Positions 6,998-14,591 of a stretch of 23,775 nucleotides of DNA are shown here, piece after piece (the first letter of the stretch is position 1; the number at the start of each line of letters is the position of its first letter). The stretch spans positions 1 through 23,775 of the forward strand of contig CAYPLH010000059.1 of the NCBI GenBank assembly GCA_964411505.1, given 5' to 3'. Both the position numbers and the translations under genes were made by a program. Below the pieces are notes generated by a model, which had not been told where the DNA came from, ran no database searches, and saw only the letters and a list, made by a program, of their open reading frames with translations. This stretch comes from CAYPLH01 sp964411505 (lineage in GTDB: Bacteria > Bacillota > Clostridia > CAYPLH01 > DUMO01).

Positions 6998-7967
6998 AGA
7001 CATTGTCACAGTCACCAATCTAAGCAAACGCTATGGTGACTTTATGGCAGTAAACGACATCTCATTTTCCATTAGCTGTGGTGAAATATTTGGTTTCCTC
7101 GGCCCTAACGGCGCAGGGAAAACCACCACTATCAATATGATGATTGGTCTTGCAAGACCCTCCGGCGGTTCCGTTGAAATTGATGGAATTGATGCAGTGA
7201 ATAACGTCAAAAAGGCGCAGTCGATTATGGGCATCGTTCCGGATGAGAGCAATCTTTATGACGAAATGGACGGCTTCGACAACCTCTGCTTCTGCGGCTC
7301 TCTTTATGGAATGCGGAAAGCTGAGCGTGAGCAGCGGGCTGAAGCACTTTTGGCACAATTTGATTTAACCAAGGTCGGAAAGCGTCCGTTCAAAGCATAT
7401 TCTAAAGGAATGCGCCGCAAGCTGACCATCGCTGCGGGCATCATCCACAGACCGGATATTCTTTTTCTGGATGAGCCTACTACGGGAATTGATGTGGAGA
7501 GTGCTCGGCAGATTCGCCATCTTCTGTTAGAACTCAAGCAAAGTGGAACAACTATATTTATTACCACCCATTACATTGAGGATGCCGAGCGCATCTGCGA
7601 CCGTATCGCTTTTATCGTAGGTGGTAATATTGTGGCAAACGGCACAGTATCAGAGCTAATGAAAAGCGTTTCTCATGGCTATGCTATCCGACTTACCGCT
7701 GATCAAAATCTGGAGCCGTTTGCGGATGACTTGCAGCAGTATTTTGATGGTTGTACGGTTAAAGTCAATACAAACCATGAGGTGACCCTGCTCTGCGAAG
7801 AACGAATACCTCTTTCACCTGTCCTGCAATATCTGGACAGAAAAGGCATTTCAGTTTTTGAAGCAAAAGAGATACGACCCACGCTGGAGGATGTCTTTGT
7901 GAAAATAACGGGGATTGAAGCTGAAAAGCTCAAAAAGGAGAAAGAAAAAGGAGGCATGGCGAAATGA
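6987..7967 (+). CDS. ABC transporter ATP-binding protein (ABC-2 exporter type)
   Basis: This 326-residue ATPase has Walker A GPNGAGKTT (39-47), a signature written YSKGMRRK rather than LSGGQ, Walker B ILFLDEPTTGID and the switch histidine in TIFITTHYIEDAERI. The C-terminal extension of about 100 residues is typical of multidrug, antibiotic and lantibiotic exporters of the DrrA/CcmA kind. It would hydrolyse ATP to drive the permease encoded next. Its stop overlaps the permease ATG in an ATGA arrangement, and its start overlaps the ArsR gene. Codon use is clearly more GC-rich than in the restriction gene upstream or the diguanylate cyclase downstream, suggesting acquisition of the three-gene cassette as a unit. 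The substrate is unknown. Confidence 0.88.
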   Translation: MSTRDIVTVTNLSKRYGDFMAVNDISFSISCGEIFGFLGPNGAGKTTTINMMIGLARPSGGSVEIDGIDAVNNVKKAQSIMGIVPDESNLYDEMDGFDNLCFCGSLYGMRKAEREQRAEALLAQFDLTKVGKRPFKAYSKGMRRKLTIAAGIIHRPDILFLDEPTTGIDVESARQIRHLLLELKQSGTTIFITTHYIEDAERICDRIAFIVGGNIVANGTVSELMKSVSHGYAIRLTADQNLEPFADDLQQYFDGCTVKVNTNHEVTLLCEERIPLSPVLQYLDRKGISVFEAKEIRPTLEDVFVKITGIEAEKLKKEKEKGGMAK

Positions 7968-8707
7968 AAACATGGATTGCCTTCTGGAACATCCTAAAAA
8001 AGGATATTCAAAACTACTATCTGAAACCGCCAAACATTAGCTGGGGAATTATCTTCCCACTGTCCTGGACACTGATGCAATTGATTCGGTCATCTGGTGG
8101 TATCAATATGTCCGATATTCGGACATTGCTTCCAGGCCTTATGGCCATGAGTGTGCTATTTGGCACCACCTCCATGCTGGCTGTGACAATCACTTTTGAG
8201 AGGAAAGGCCGTTCCTTTGATCGACTTCTGCTGGCTCCAATCTCCCTTAATACGATGGTGACCGCCAAACTTTCCGGGGCGATATTGTTTGGACTGTTCA
8301 ACGCCTTCGTGCCAGTGCTGTTCGCATCCTTTTTTATCGACCTCGCCGGAACTAACTGGGGGGCTGTGCTGTTGGCTGTCTTTTTGATTGCTGTAACCTC
8401 TACGCTTTTAGGTCTGATTATTGCCGTTTCAGCAAAGGAAGTGTTTGAAGCGCAGACGTTCTCCAACTTCTTTCGATTTCCCATGCTGTTTCTGTGCGGA
8501 TTATTCCTGCCCATCAGCAGTCTTCCTATCTTTCTACGGCCGATTTCATATCTCTTGCCTTTGACATATGGAACCGATTTGCTCGGCGAAGCAATTCTTG
8601 GTGCAGGTACGCTACCACCTGTGTTGTGCGCACTAATATTGCTTGTTTTTGCCACAGTCCTATTTACTTTGTGTCAGTATAATATCCGCAGGAAATGGAT
8701 TCTGTAA
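7964..8707 (+). CDS. ABC-2 type transporter permease
   Basis: The 247-residue membrane protein has about six hydrophobic segments and the ABC-2 permease layout: an N-terminal amphipathic stretch (AFWNILKKDIQNYYLKPPN), the conserved FERKGRSFDRLLLAPIS loop after the second segment, and a C-terminal PISYLLPLTYGTDLL motif before the last helices. It pairs with the ATPase whose stop codon it overlaps; two copies of each would form the exporter. Together with the ArsR regulator it forms a self-contained inducible efflux cassette, possibly for a toxic compound or metal complex. No terminator directly follows the stop; the first good hairpin is at 8867. Confidence 0.85.
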   Translation: MKTWIAFWNILKKDIQNYYLKPPNISWGIIFPLSWTLMQLIRSSGGINMSDIRTLLPGLMAMSVLFGTTSMLAVTITFERKGRSFDRLLLAPISLNTMVTAKLSGAILFGLFNAFVPVLFASFFIDLAGTNWGAVLLAVFLIAVTSTLLGLIIAVSAKEVFEAQTFSNFFRFPMLFLCGLFLPISSLPIFLRPISYLLPLTYGTDLLGEAILGAGTLPPVLCALILLVFATVLFTLCQYNIRRKWIL

Positions 8708-9182
8708 GAATTAACGTATATGATAATCTCGTTACAAAAGAAAAGACGTAAGGAGTTTTAGCAAACCGAAGTATATTTATCTTCGTACTCAGGTGGTACT
8801 TATTGGAGAGAAAGGATTAGTGGTGAATACCGACTTTGTGAAGGATTAGGGAATAGTTGTGGCCGTGGCTGTCAATTGGAACAGCTTTTTTGATTTACCC
8901 AAGTGTTGTTTAATTTATATGATAAATTATTTTTTAGTAACTGGTTTCAGAAATGCTATAAAGAAAATATAAGATTTTCGGTTTCACGAAGGATGACGAA
9001 GAGTGCCGGGCTTACAATTTTACCCAGACTTAGACAGGAAAGCAAATCGGTACACAAAGTATTATGTGCCATTAACGATTTTAACACAGGATGACCTAAA
9101 AAAGAAAGAATGAAAATGGAAATAACTAACATATCGCTATTGTTAATAATAAAGGATATTCGATGTAAAAGCAGGAGGTCTA
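8708..9182. other. Gene-poor stretch with short coding debris
   Basis: No credible complete gene is seen. There are open stretches without starts: one ends near 8850 and reads KPKYIYLRTQVVLIGEKG then LVVNTDFVKD, and another ends with TGA at 9111-9113 and reads FYPDLDRKANRYTKYYVPLT followed by ILTQDDLKKKE. The second looks like a genuine protein C-terminus, but I cannot name its family. The 63-codon frame at 8903-9094 runs through the same bases in another phase and has no family features. I read the region as degraded sequence at the right edge of the ABC cassette. Confidence 0.4.
8867..8891 (+). terminator. Probable intrinsic terminator after the ABC cassette
   Basis: GCTGT and ACAGC form a 5-bp stem with an 8-nt loop, followed by six T residues. 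The stem is short, so termination may be modest. It is the first such element after the permease gene, 160 bp downstream of its stop. Confidence 0.4.
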
Positions 9183-9266
9183 GTGCAATATGAAGATTTC
9201 GTAAAGAGTTATATAAATAAATTAATTGCTAGTCACTGCTTGAAAGGCTATAATTATTGCATATAG
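9183..9266 (+). CDS. Possible 27-residue peptide
   Basis: An AGGAGG lies 4 nt before a GTG that opens 27 codons beginning VQYEDFVKSYINKLIASHC and ending at a TAG. The ribosome binding site is excellent, but the peptide has no recognisable family and could be a fragment of a lost gene. The alternative ATG at 9190 yields only four codons. Its last codons overlap a promoter for the next gene. Confidence 0.2.
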   Translation: MQYEDFVKSYINKLIASHCLKGYNYCI

Positions 9267-9267
9267 T
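9240..9267 (+). promoter_or_regulatory. Candidate promoter of the diguanylate cyclase gene
   Basis: TTGAAA and TATAGT are separated by 16 bp, ending 53 bp before the preferred ATG. Consensus-based only. Confidence 0.45.
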
Positions 9268-9320
9268 ATGAGACATAGTATATAAATTTTGTGAGGGCAT
9301 GTGGGGGGGCAGTGAGGCAT

Positions 9321-10484
9321 ATGTTATTTAAGGATTTGCGCAATATTAATAATATTGTTCAGCCTGATAAAAGTATAATGGATAAAGTGTTTTTGATAAA
9401 TATTAATAGAGTATTTTATTTATCAGTAGTATCAGCTATCGCGAGGCTCTTGCAAATTATTACTTTCATAATCAAATTACCTACTGAATACCAAGATCAA
9501 AACATATGGCGAACTGGAATTATGATAAGTCATATTATATATTTTGTGTTACTAATAATTCTGAGTGTTTTATCATACAAACAAAAAAAAGAAAATAAGC
9601 CAAGTTTTGTAACGATTGCAACACAATATGTCGCGATCGTATTAATACTATTGTTTGGCGCGCTGATAACTTCAATAGATCAACTAGTGACACCTAGTAT
9701 TACACCGTTTTTAATTGCATGCGTCTCAATTAGCGCAATATTTATAATCAAACCTTTACATACGCTACTTATATTTTTATTTGGCTATATCATATATTAT
9801 TTTGCTATGGGTATTACGCAACTGGATTTATCCATATTACTATCCAATAGGGTCAATGGTTTTACCACAGTTATATTAGGCGTTTTCCTTTCTTTTGTCT
9901 TATGGAAATCATATGTGACAAACCTTCAACTAAAAAAGCACATTCTGCTTCAACAAAAAGAGCTGGAAGATAAGAATAAGGAACTCCAACACCTTGCAGC
10001 CCATGATTCTTTAACCGGACTAGTCAATAGGAGATACTTCGAGGAAAAAGCATCATATGAGATACTGCGCGTGAAAAGGTATGGGGGAGAGTCATGCTTA
10101 TTTTTATTAGATATAGATAATTTTAAGAAAATTAATGATAAATATGGTCATCCTATAGGGGATAAAGTTTTACAAAGTTTAGCTTCTATCTTAAAGACAC
10201 AATTAAGGGAAATAGATATAGCATCTCGCATAGGAGGAGAAGAGTTTGCAATTATCTTGATAAATACAGATGCTAAAGCCGGGAAATTTGTTGCAGAAAA
10301 GCTAAGAAGCAGTATAGAAAAAAAGATCTTCATCTTAGATGATGAAGAAATAAATATAACTGTAAGTATTGGAATAACATCTATAGATAGAGGGATAAAT
10401 TCGTATGAAGAAGCTTATGAAAATGCAGACAAAGCCTTGTATATTGCAAAAGCAAAGGGCAAAAACAAGCTAGCTATAAAATAA
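9321..10484 (+). CDS. Membrane-anchored diguanylate cyclase (GGDEF)
   Basis: This 387-residue protein would make cyclic di-GMP from two GTP. The first ~200 residues carry about six hydrophobic helices (sensor or anchor). A short charged coiled coil follows (KHILLQQKELEDKNKELQ) and then the GGDEF domain from DSLTGLVNRRYF to the end. The active-site loop is GGEEF (305-309), an accepted active variant. RxxD (296-299, REID) five residues before it is the product-inhibition I-site. The metal-binding DIDNFKKIND and the closing YENADKALYIAKAKGKN are intact. I chose the ATG at 9321; the GTG at 9291 adds ten residues with no hydrophobic or family character. No EAL or HD-GYP domain is attached. The environmental signal is unknown. 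Confidence 0.88.
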   Translation: MLFKDLRNINNIVQPDKSIMDKVFLININRVFYLSVVSAIARLLQIITFIIKLPTEYQDQNIWRTGIMISHIIYFVLLIILSVLSYKQKKENKPSFVTIATQYVAIVLILLFGALITSIDQLVTPSITPFLIACVSISAIFIIKPLHTLLIFLFGYIIYYFAMGITQLDLSILLSNRVNGFTTVILGVFLSFVLWKSYVTNLQLKKHILLQQKELEDKNKELQHLAAHDSLTGLVNRRYFEEKASYEILRVKRYGGESCLFLLDIDNFKKINDKYGHPIGDKVLQSLASILKTQLREIDIASRIGGEEFAIILINTDAKAGKFVAEKLRSSIEKKIFILDDEEINITVSIGITSIDRGINSYEEAYENADKALYIAKAKGKNKLAIK

Positions 10485-10528
10485 AACAATAATGATAAGG
10501 ATTGAATGCTTTAATTTCTGCAGGTGAT
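10485..10528. repeat. Intergenic repeat, copy A
   Basis: Begins directly after the diguanylate cyclase stop with AACAATAATGA and ends CTGCAGGTGAT. A second copy at 22507-22551 agrees at roughly 38 of 45 positions and also sits just behind a gene. Copy A additionally lies between AATGATAAG (10491-10499) and its inverted complement CTTATCATT (10541-10549). The rest of 10529-10688 shows no convincing gene, though one frame is strongly hydrophobic (DWIALLIILAICFID) and broken by stops. Confidence 0.7.
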
Positions 10529-10688
10529 TGGATAGCGCTTCTTATCATTCTTGCAATATGTTTTATCGATCTTTAGGCTCTGGTGGTATAAAGGAGTAAG
10601 AAAGATTTATGGTTGCTTTTTCAGATAGAAGTAACAAAATTTATTGTTTAACATAACAAGCATCAATAAAATTAAGTAATTTGATAAT

Positions 10689-10717
10689 TTGACATTCTTC
10701 AATTAATGTGGTAAAGT
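10689..10717 (+). promoter_or_regulatory. Promoter of the fmdE-metal transporter operon
   Basis: TTGACA and TAAAGT separated by 17 bp: consensus -35 and a good -10. Transcription should begin near 10724, giving an untranslated leader of about 150 nt. Confidence 0.65.
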
Positions 10718-10718
10718 A

Positions 10719-10763
10719 CTTAAGGAAATATAGCCACGAAGGCTTATGAGTATATTACTTAAG
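10719..10763 (+). promoter_or_regulatory. Structured leader, candidate riboswitch aptamer
   Basis: Nested pairs are visible: CTTAAG (10719-10724) with CTTAAG (10758-10763), AATATA (10727-10732) with TATATT (10751-10756), and GCC (10733-10735) with GGC (10741-10743) around an ACGAA loop, with a TTATGAG bulge on the 3' side. It lies between the promoter and an intrinsic terminator, the layout of a transcription-attenuating riboswitch. If transcription starts near 10724, the outermost pair would not be fully present in the RNA. It does not fit the cobalamin, TPP, Moco, fluoride or preQ1 consensus as I know them. The ligand is unknown; a metal would fit the genes. Confidence 0.4.
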
Positions 10764-10771
10764 CGTGAAGC

Positions 10772-10823
10772 AAAACCATGAAGGGATGCCGTAAGAAACG
10801 GTTCTATTCATGGTTTTTATTTT
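10772..10823 (+). terminator. Intrinsic terminator in the fmdE leader (attenuator)
   Basis: AAAACCATGAA (10772-10782) pairs perfectly over 11 bp with TTCATGGTTTT (10807-10817). The stem is capped by an inner CCGT/ACGG helix with an AAGAA loop and followed by TTTTTATTTT. It lies inside the operon leader, 49 bp before the fmdE start, so it should block the operon unless an alternative fold forms. Confidence 0.75.
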
Positions 10824-10871
10824 GTGCAGAATGAATCTGTAGGAGTTCATTATTAAAGGGAGAAATAAAAA

Positions 10872-11405
10872 ATGATTAGTAATCCACTTGCAAATTGGGA
10901 AAGATGTGTTGAGTTTCATGGACATGAGTGTCCGGGACTTGCAATGGGCGTCAAAGCCTGTGAAGCAGCCATGGAAAAGCTGGGTCTTAAGTTCTCGGAA
11001 GATGAGGAAGTCGTATGTGTAACAGAGAATGACGCCTGTGGGGTAGATGCAATTCAAGTATTAACAGGCTGCACATTTGGTAAAGGTAATTTGATTTACA
11101 AAGGAACGGGCAAAATGGCGTTCAGCTTTTTTAACAGAGCTACAGGAGAAAGCTTAAGAATGATTGTAATGCCCTCAAATATTGAAATGGATCGTAAGCA
11201 ACGGCAGGAATTTATATTGAAATCACCTGTAGATGAAGTTTTTGCTTTCAGTAAGCCGAAATTTGAACTGCCAGAAAAAGCCAGACTGTTTACTACCATA
11301 ATATGTGAAAAATGTGGAGAAGGCGCACCTGAACACAAGATGAGAATGAATGATGGAAAAAAAGTATGTCTTGACTGCTTCAAGGATTATTCAAGAGTAT
11401 GGTAA
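10872..11405 (+). CDS. FmdE family protein with C-terminal zinc ribbon
   Basis: The 177-residue protein carries the FmdE core FHGHECPGLAMG (His16, His18, Cys20), VTENDACGVDAIQ (Cys56) and TGCTFGKGN (Cys67). It ends with a zinc-ribbon-like finger, Cys145-x2-Cys148 and Cys166-x2-Cys169. FmdE was named from the molybdenum formylmethanofuran dehydrogenase operon of methanogens, but in non-methanogens it occurs beside metal ABC transporters and its exact role is unsettled; a metal-binding or chaperone role is inferred from the Cys and His residues. A GGGAG ribosome binding site precedes the ATG. It is first in an operon with a FecBCD-type importer and followed by nickel-cofactor genes, so handling of nickel is plausible. 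Confidence 0.85.
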   Translation: MISNPLANWERCVEFHGHECPGLAMGVKACEAAMEKLGLKFSEDEEVVCVTENDACGVDAIQVLTGCTFGKGNLIYKGTGKMAFSFFNRATGESLRMIVMPSNIEMDRKQRQEFILKSPVDEVFAFSKPKFELPEKARLFTTIICEKCGEGAPEHKMRMNDGKKVCLDCFKDYSRVW

Positions 11406-11461
11406 TCAAAAAAAACAGGCTATTATTAAAAGCGAAACTTATCAAAGATGGGATTAAAAAA

Positions 11462-12565
11462 ATGAAAAAAAATATAAAATTAATTATTATTTTTGCTATT
11501 GCAGTCTGTTTGTTCACAGGCTGCAAAGACAGTAAAACAACCGAATACTCGGATTCAACTACACCTGCCACCCGTACAATAACAGACATGGCAGATCGCA
11601 CAGTTGAAATACCGACAAATATCAATTCTGTTGCTACAATAGGGTCAACCGCTCGAATGCTTACATATGCTAGCTGTGCTGATAGAATAGTAGGTTTATC
11701 AGAACTGGAAATAAGTAGCAATCCTATCATGCCGTATGCTTATGTAAACTCAGAGATGTTTTCTAAACTGACGCCAGTAGCTTCTGGAGGTGCCAATAGT
11801 GAAACATACGATGAAGCACTTGCCATGCTTCACCCGGATGTTATATTTATAAATTATTCTGACATCAATGCTGTTAATACTTTGCAGCAGAAGCTGAATA
11901 TTCCTGTAGTTGTTCTTGAGTACACAGGCATATTCAGTGAAAGCGTATATGATGCCCTCAGACTTACAGGAGATATCATGGGAACTACGGAGCAATGTAC
12001 TAAACTTATCACAGCAATGAAGGAATGGCAAAGAGATCTCAACGATCGCACAAAGGATATACCAGATACCGACAAACCTTCAGTATACGCAGGAGCTATC
12101 AATTTTCGAGGCGCCCATGGAATTGAAGGAACTTATGCAAACTATCCTCCATTTGATGCAATTAACGCAAAAAATGTTGTAGATGAAACCGGGGAAGATG
12201 GAGCGTTAATAGTCGAAAAAGAAAAGTTACTGGTCTGGAATCCAGATGTCATATTCTTAACCCCAAGTAATATGAATCTTGTTAATGATGACTATAGAAT
12301 TAATCCGAACTATTATAGCAGTCTGAAGGCGTTTAAAGACAGCAATGTATATACTCAGATCAATTATAACTATTTTGGCACTAATATAGAGCTTTCAATA
12401 GTTGACGCATATTATGCTGGAACCATCATCTATCCAAATGCATTTTCTGACATCGACTTCGAGGCAAAAGCTGATGAGATATTCATGGAAATGCTTGGAC
12501 ATCAATATATACAAGTGCTTAATAATTCAGGTAACGGCTTTGGCAAAATTACTTTAGGTAAGTGA
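11462..12565 (+). CDS. Substrate-binding lipoprotein of a FecB/BtuF-type metal ABC importer
   Basis: The protein begins MKKNIKLIIIFAIAVCLFTGC, a lipoprotein signal with lipobox LFTGC and lipidated Cys21. The mature part belongs to the periplasmic-binding-protein 2 family: RTITDMADRTVEIPTNINSV, then LHPDVIFINYSD and a second lobe with WNPDVIFLTPSN. Such proteins present ferric siderophores, haem, cobalamin or metal chelates to the permease. I place the start at 11462 rather than the in-frame ATG at 11399, which lies inside fmdE and would bury the signal peptide. The stop overlaps the permease start. Neighbouring fmdE and lar genes point to nickel or another metal rather than a siderophore, but the sequence alone does not prove this. 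Confidence 0.85.
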   Translation: MKKNIKLIIIFAIAVCLFTGCKDSKTTEYSDSTTPATRTITDMADRTVEIPTNINSVATIGSTARMLTYASCADRIVGLSELEISSNPIMPYAYVNSEMFSKLTPVASGGANSETYDEALAMLHPDVIFINYSDINAVNTLQQKLNIPVVVLEYTGIFSESVYDALRLTGDIMGTTEQCTKLITAMKEWQRDLNDRTKDIPDTDKPSVYAGAINFRGAHGIEGTYANYPPFDAINAKNVVDETGEDGALIVEKEKLLVWNPDVIFLTPSNMNLVNDDYRINPNYYSSLKAFKDSNVYTQINYNYFGTNIELSIVDAYYAGTIIYPNAFSDIDFEAKADEIFMEMLGHQYIQVLNNSGNGFGKITLGK

Positions 12566-13638
12566 TGATGAAAGTGTTAAATATTTATAAAAAACAAAAG
12601 ACATATAAAGAGTATATTCAGTTTAAGATAATGGTCATTGCTATAATGGTCATTATCACAATAGCAGCAGCTTTTTTTGCAATTATTGCTGGGTCTGCCA
12701 GTCTGTCGATAAAAGAAGTATTGCTTGCTCTTACGGGACAGGGAACAGTTATGACCAAGACTGTAGTTCTCAGTCTTCGCCTCCCAAGAATCGTAACATC
12801 AATTCTTGGGGGAATCGGTTTAGCCGTAACAGGCTGCGCTATGCAAAGTATATTGCGCAATCCACTTGCTTCTGCTTCAACAATCGGTGTATCTCAGGGA
12901 GCCGCTTTTGGAGCTGCTTTTGCGATTGTTGTATTGGGTGCCGGAGTACAACTTCACACGAATGATGCAGTAACGGTTACGAATCCTTATATTGTATCCA
13001 TTTGCGCTTTTGCATTTTCCATGCTATCAACATTTGTCGTTCTTGGGCTTTCGAGATTCAGAAAAGTCTCACCCGAAACGATTATTCTTTCAGGTGTTGC
13101 ACTGAGTGCACTTTTCGGTGGAGGCACAACGATTATGCAATACTTTGCAGATGATGTGAGCCTTTCTGCAATCGTGTTTTGGACTTTTGGAGATATGGGT
13201 CGTACATCTTGGAATCAGATTATCATCATGGCAGTCGTTATCCTGCTGGCAGCTATATATTTCTTCTTTAACAGATGGAACTATAATGCCCTCGAAAGCG
13301 GTGAAAACAGCGCAAAGGGACTTGGTGTTAACGTAGAGATGATGCGTATTGTTGGTATGACCATATGCTCCTTTACGGCAGCAGTAATTGTTTCATTTGT
13401 AGGTATAATCAATTTTGTTGGATTGGTGTCTCCGCACCTAATGCGTCGCTTAATAGGTAATGATTATCGATTTCTACTTCCAGCGTCTGCATTAATGGGA
13501 GCGTTTATGCTGTTGGTTAGTGATACAGTAGCACGATTGGTAGTTTCTCCCGTAGTTTTGCCAGTAGGTGCAATTACATCTTTCTTGGGCGCTCCATTAT
13601 TCCTTTATCTTTTGTTTAAGGGGGTTAAAACTAGGTGA
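12565..13638 (+). CDS. FecCD-type permease of the metal ABC importer
   Basis: This 357-residue integral membrane protein has about nine or ten hydrophobic helices and FecCD hallmarks: LRLPRIVTSILGGIGLAVTG near the N-terminus, MQSILRNPLASASTIGVSQG after it, and GIINFVGLVSPHLMRRLIGNDYR, the coupling helix that contacts the ATPase. As a homodimer it would form the import channel for the cargo delivered by the lipoprotein. Three start codons stand in a row (GTG 12562, ATG 12565, ATG 12568); I take the ATG whose TGATG overlap with the preceding stop couples translation. The 3' end overlaps the ATPase gene by 4 nt. Confidence 0.88.
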   Translation: MMKVLNIYKKQKTYKEYIQFKIMVIAIMVIITIAAAFFAIIAGSASLSIKEVLLALTGQGTVMTKTVVLSLRLPRIVTSILGGIGLAVTGCAMQSILRNPLASASTIGVSQGAAFGAAFAIVVLGAGVQLHTNDAVTVTNPYIVSICAFAFSMLSTFVVLGLSRFRKVSPETIILSGVALSALFGGGTTIMQYFADDVSLSAIVFWTFGDMGRTSWNQIIIMAVVILLAAIYFFFNRWNYNALESGENSAKGLGVNVEMMRIVGMTICSFTAAVIVSFVGIINFVGLVSPHLMRRLIGNDYRFLLPASALMGAFMLLVSDTVARLVVSPVVLPVGAITSFLGAPLFLYLLFKGVKTR

Positions 13639-14387
13639 TTAATGTACAACAATTGAGCTTTTCATACCGCAAGGCGGTTAAGATTTTAAAAGATATTGAA
13701 TTTAATGCAAAAGAAGGCCAATGTATTGCTATATTAGGAAACAACGGAGCAGGAAAAAGCACATTGATAAAGTGTTTAAATCGGATACTTGAGCCGCTGG
13801 AAGGTACAGTGATCGTAAATGGGCGTGATGTCAATAACCTAAGCCGTCAGATGATTGCACAGGATGTGGCATATGTTTCGCAACAAAACGAAAGTTCAAA
13901 GTTCACTGTCTATGATGCAGTCTTACTCGGTAGAAAGCCTTATATCAAGATGAATCCGACAGACGAGGATCACAGGATAACAAAAGATATAATTGATCGC
14001 ATGGGGCTTAACAACTTTAACTTAAGATATATTGACGAATTGTCTGGCGGCGAGCTCCAGAAGGTTATGCTAGCGCGTGCGCTTGCTCAGCAGCCAAAGG
14101 TACTCATGCTAGATGAACCGACAAGCAATCTTGATCTACAGAATCAGCATGGGGTAATGAGAATAGTCCGCGAAATAGCAAATAAGGACAATATCTGTGT
14201 CATTATCGTTATTCATGATTTGAACCTTGCTATCCGTTATTGTGATCGGTTTCTCTTAATTAAGGATAGTTATGTGTATTCTCTAGGAGGTGTTGAAACT
14301 GTTACCTGTGAAGCCATACGTGACGTTTATGGTATGGATGTAGTGATAGAGAATATATGCGGGTATCCTATTGTCGTTCCTCTTTGA
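13635..14387 (+). CDS. FepC/BtuD-type ATP-binding protein of the metal ABC importer
   Basis: The 250-residue ATPase shows Walker A GNNGAGKST (about 36-44), the Q-loop in VAYVSQQNES, signature LSGGELQKVMLARALAQ, Walker B VLMLDEPTSNLDLQ and switch His in VIVIHDLNLAIRY. This is the iron-siderophore/cobalamin/metal-chelate importer class, matching the FecCD permease upstream. It starts at a GTG overlapping the permease stop by 4 nt. The 204 nt from its stop to larC are AT-rich without a clear terminator, so readthrough into the lar genes is possible. Confidence 0.9.
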   Translation: MINVQQLSFSYRKAVKILKDIEFNAKEGQCIAILGNNGAGKSTLIKCLNRILEPLEGTVIVNGRDVNNLSRQMIAQDVAYVSQQNESSKFTVYDAVLLGRKPYIKMNPTDEDHRITKDIIDRMGLNNFNLRYIDELSGGELQKVMLARALAQQPKVLMLDEPTSNLDLQNQHGVMRIVREIANKDNICVIIVIHDLNLAIRYCDRFLLIKDSYVYSLGGVETVTCEAIRDVYGMDVVIENICGYPIVVPL

Positions 14388-14591
14388 GGGTAATATTTCT
14401 TTAAGATTGCAAACGAAAGTTATAGGAAACAGTGAAAAAATATATTAGTAGAAAATTAAATTAATTCATTAGTAGAGTAGGGTTAAAGATTATATATAAG
14501 TTTTTATAAAAAAGTTTTTAGTAGGACTAAAATGGAATCAATAAAGAAAAAAATTTAAAAACATTTTGAATAATGAGAAAGAGAGGAAGTT

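Noticed and set aside
8017..8655. 212-codon - strand ORF opposite the ABC permease
   Set aside because: No family-like sequence, and it lies wholly antisense to a well-supported membrane protein in GC-richer DNA where spurious ORFs are longer.
10733..10743. GCC-ACGA-like loop as a mini-ykkC (guanidine-II) riboswitch
   Set aside because: That class needs two small hairpins with ACGR tetraloops; here one hairpin has a five-base ACGAA loop and no partner.
11399..11461. Extended start of the metal-binding lipoprotein
   Set aside because: It would place 21 charged residues before the signal peptide and overlaps fmdE; the ATG at 11462 gives a normal lipoprotein signal.
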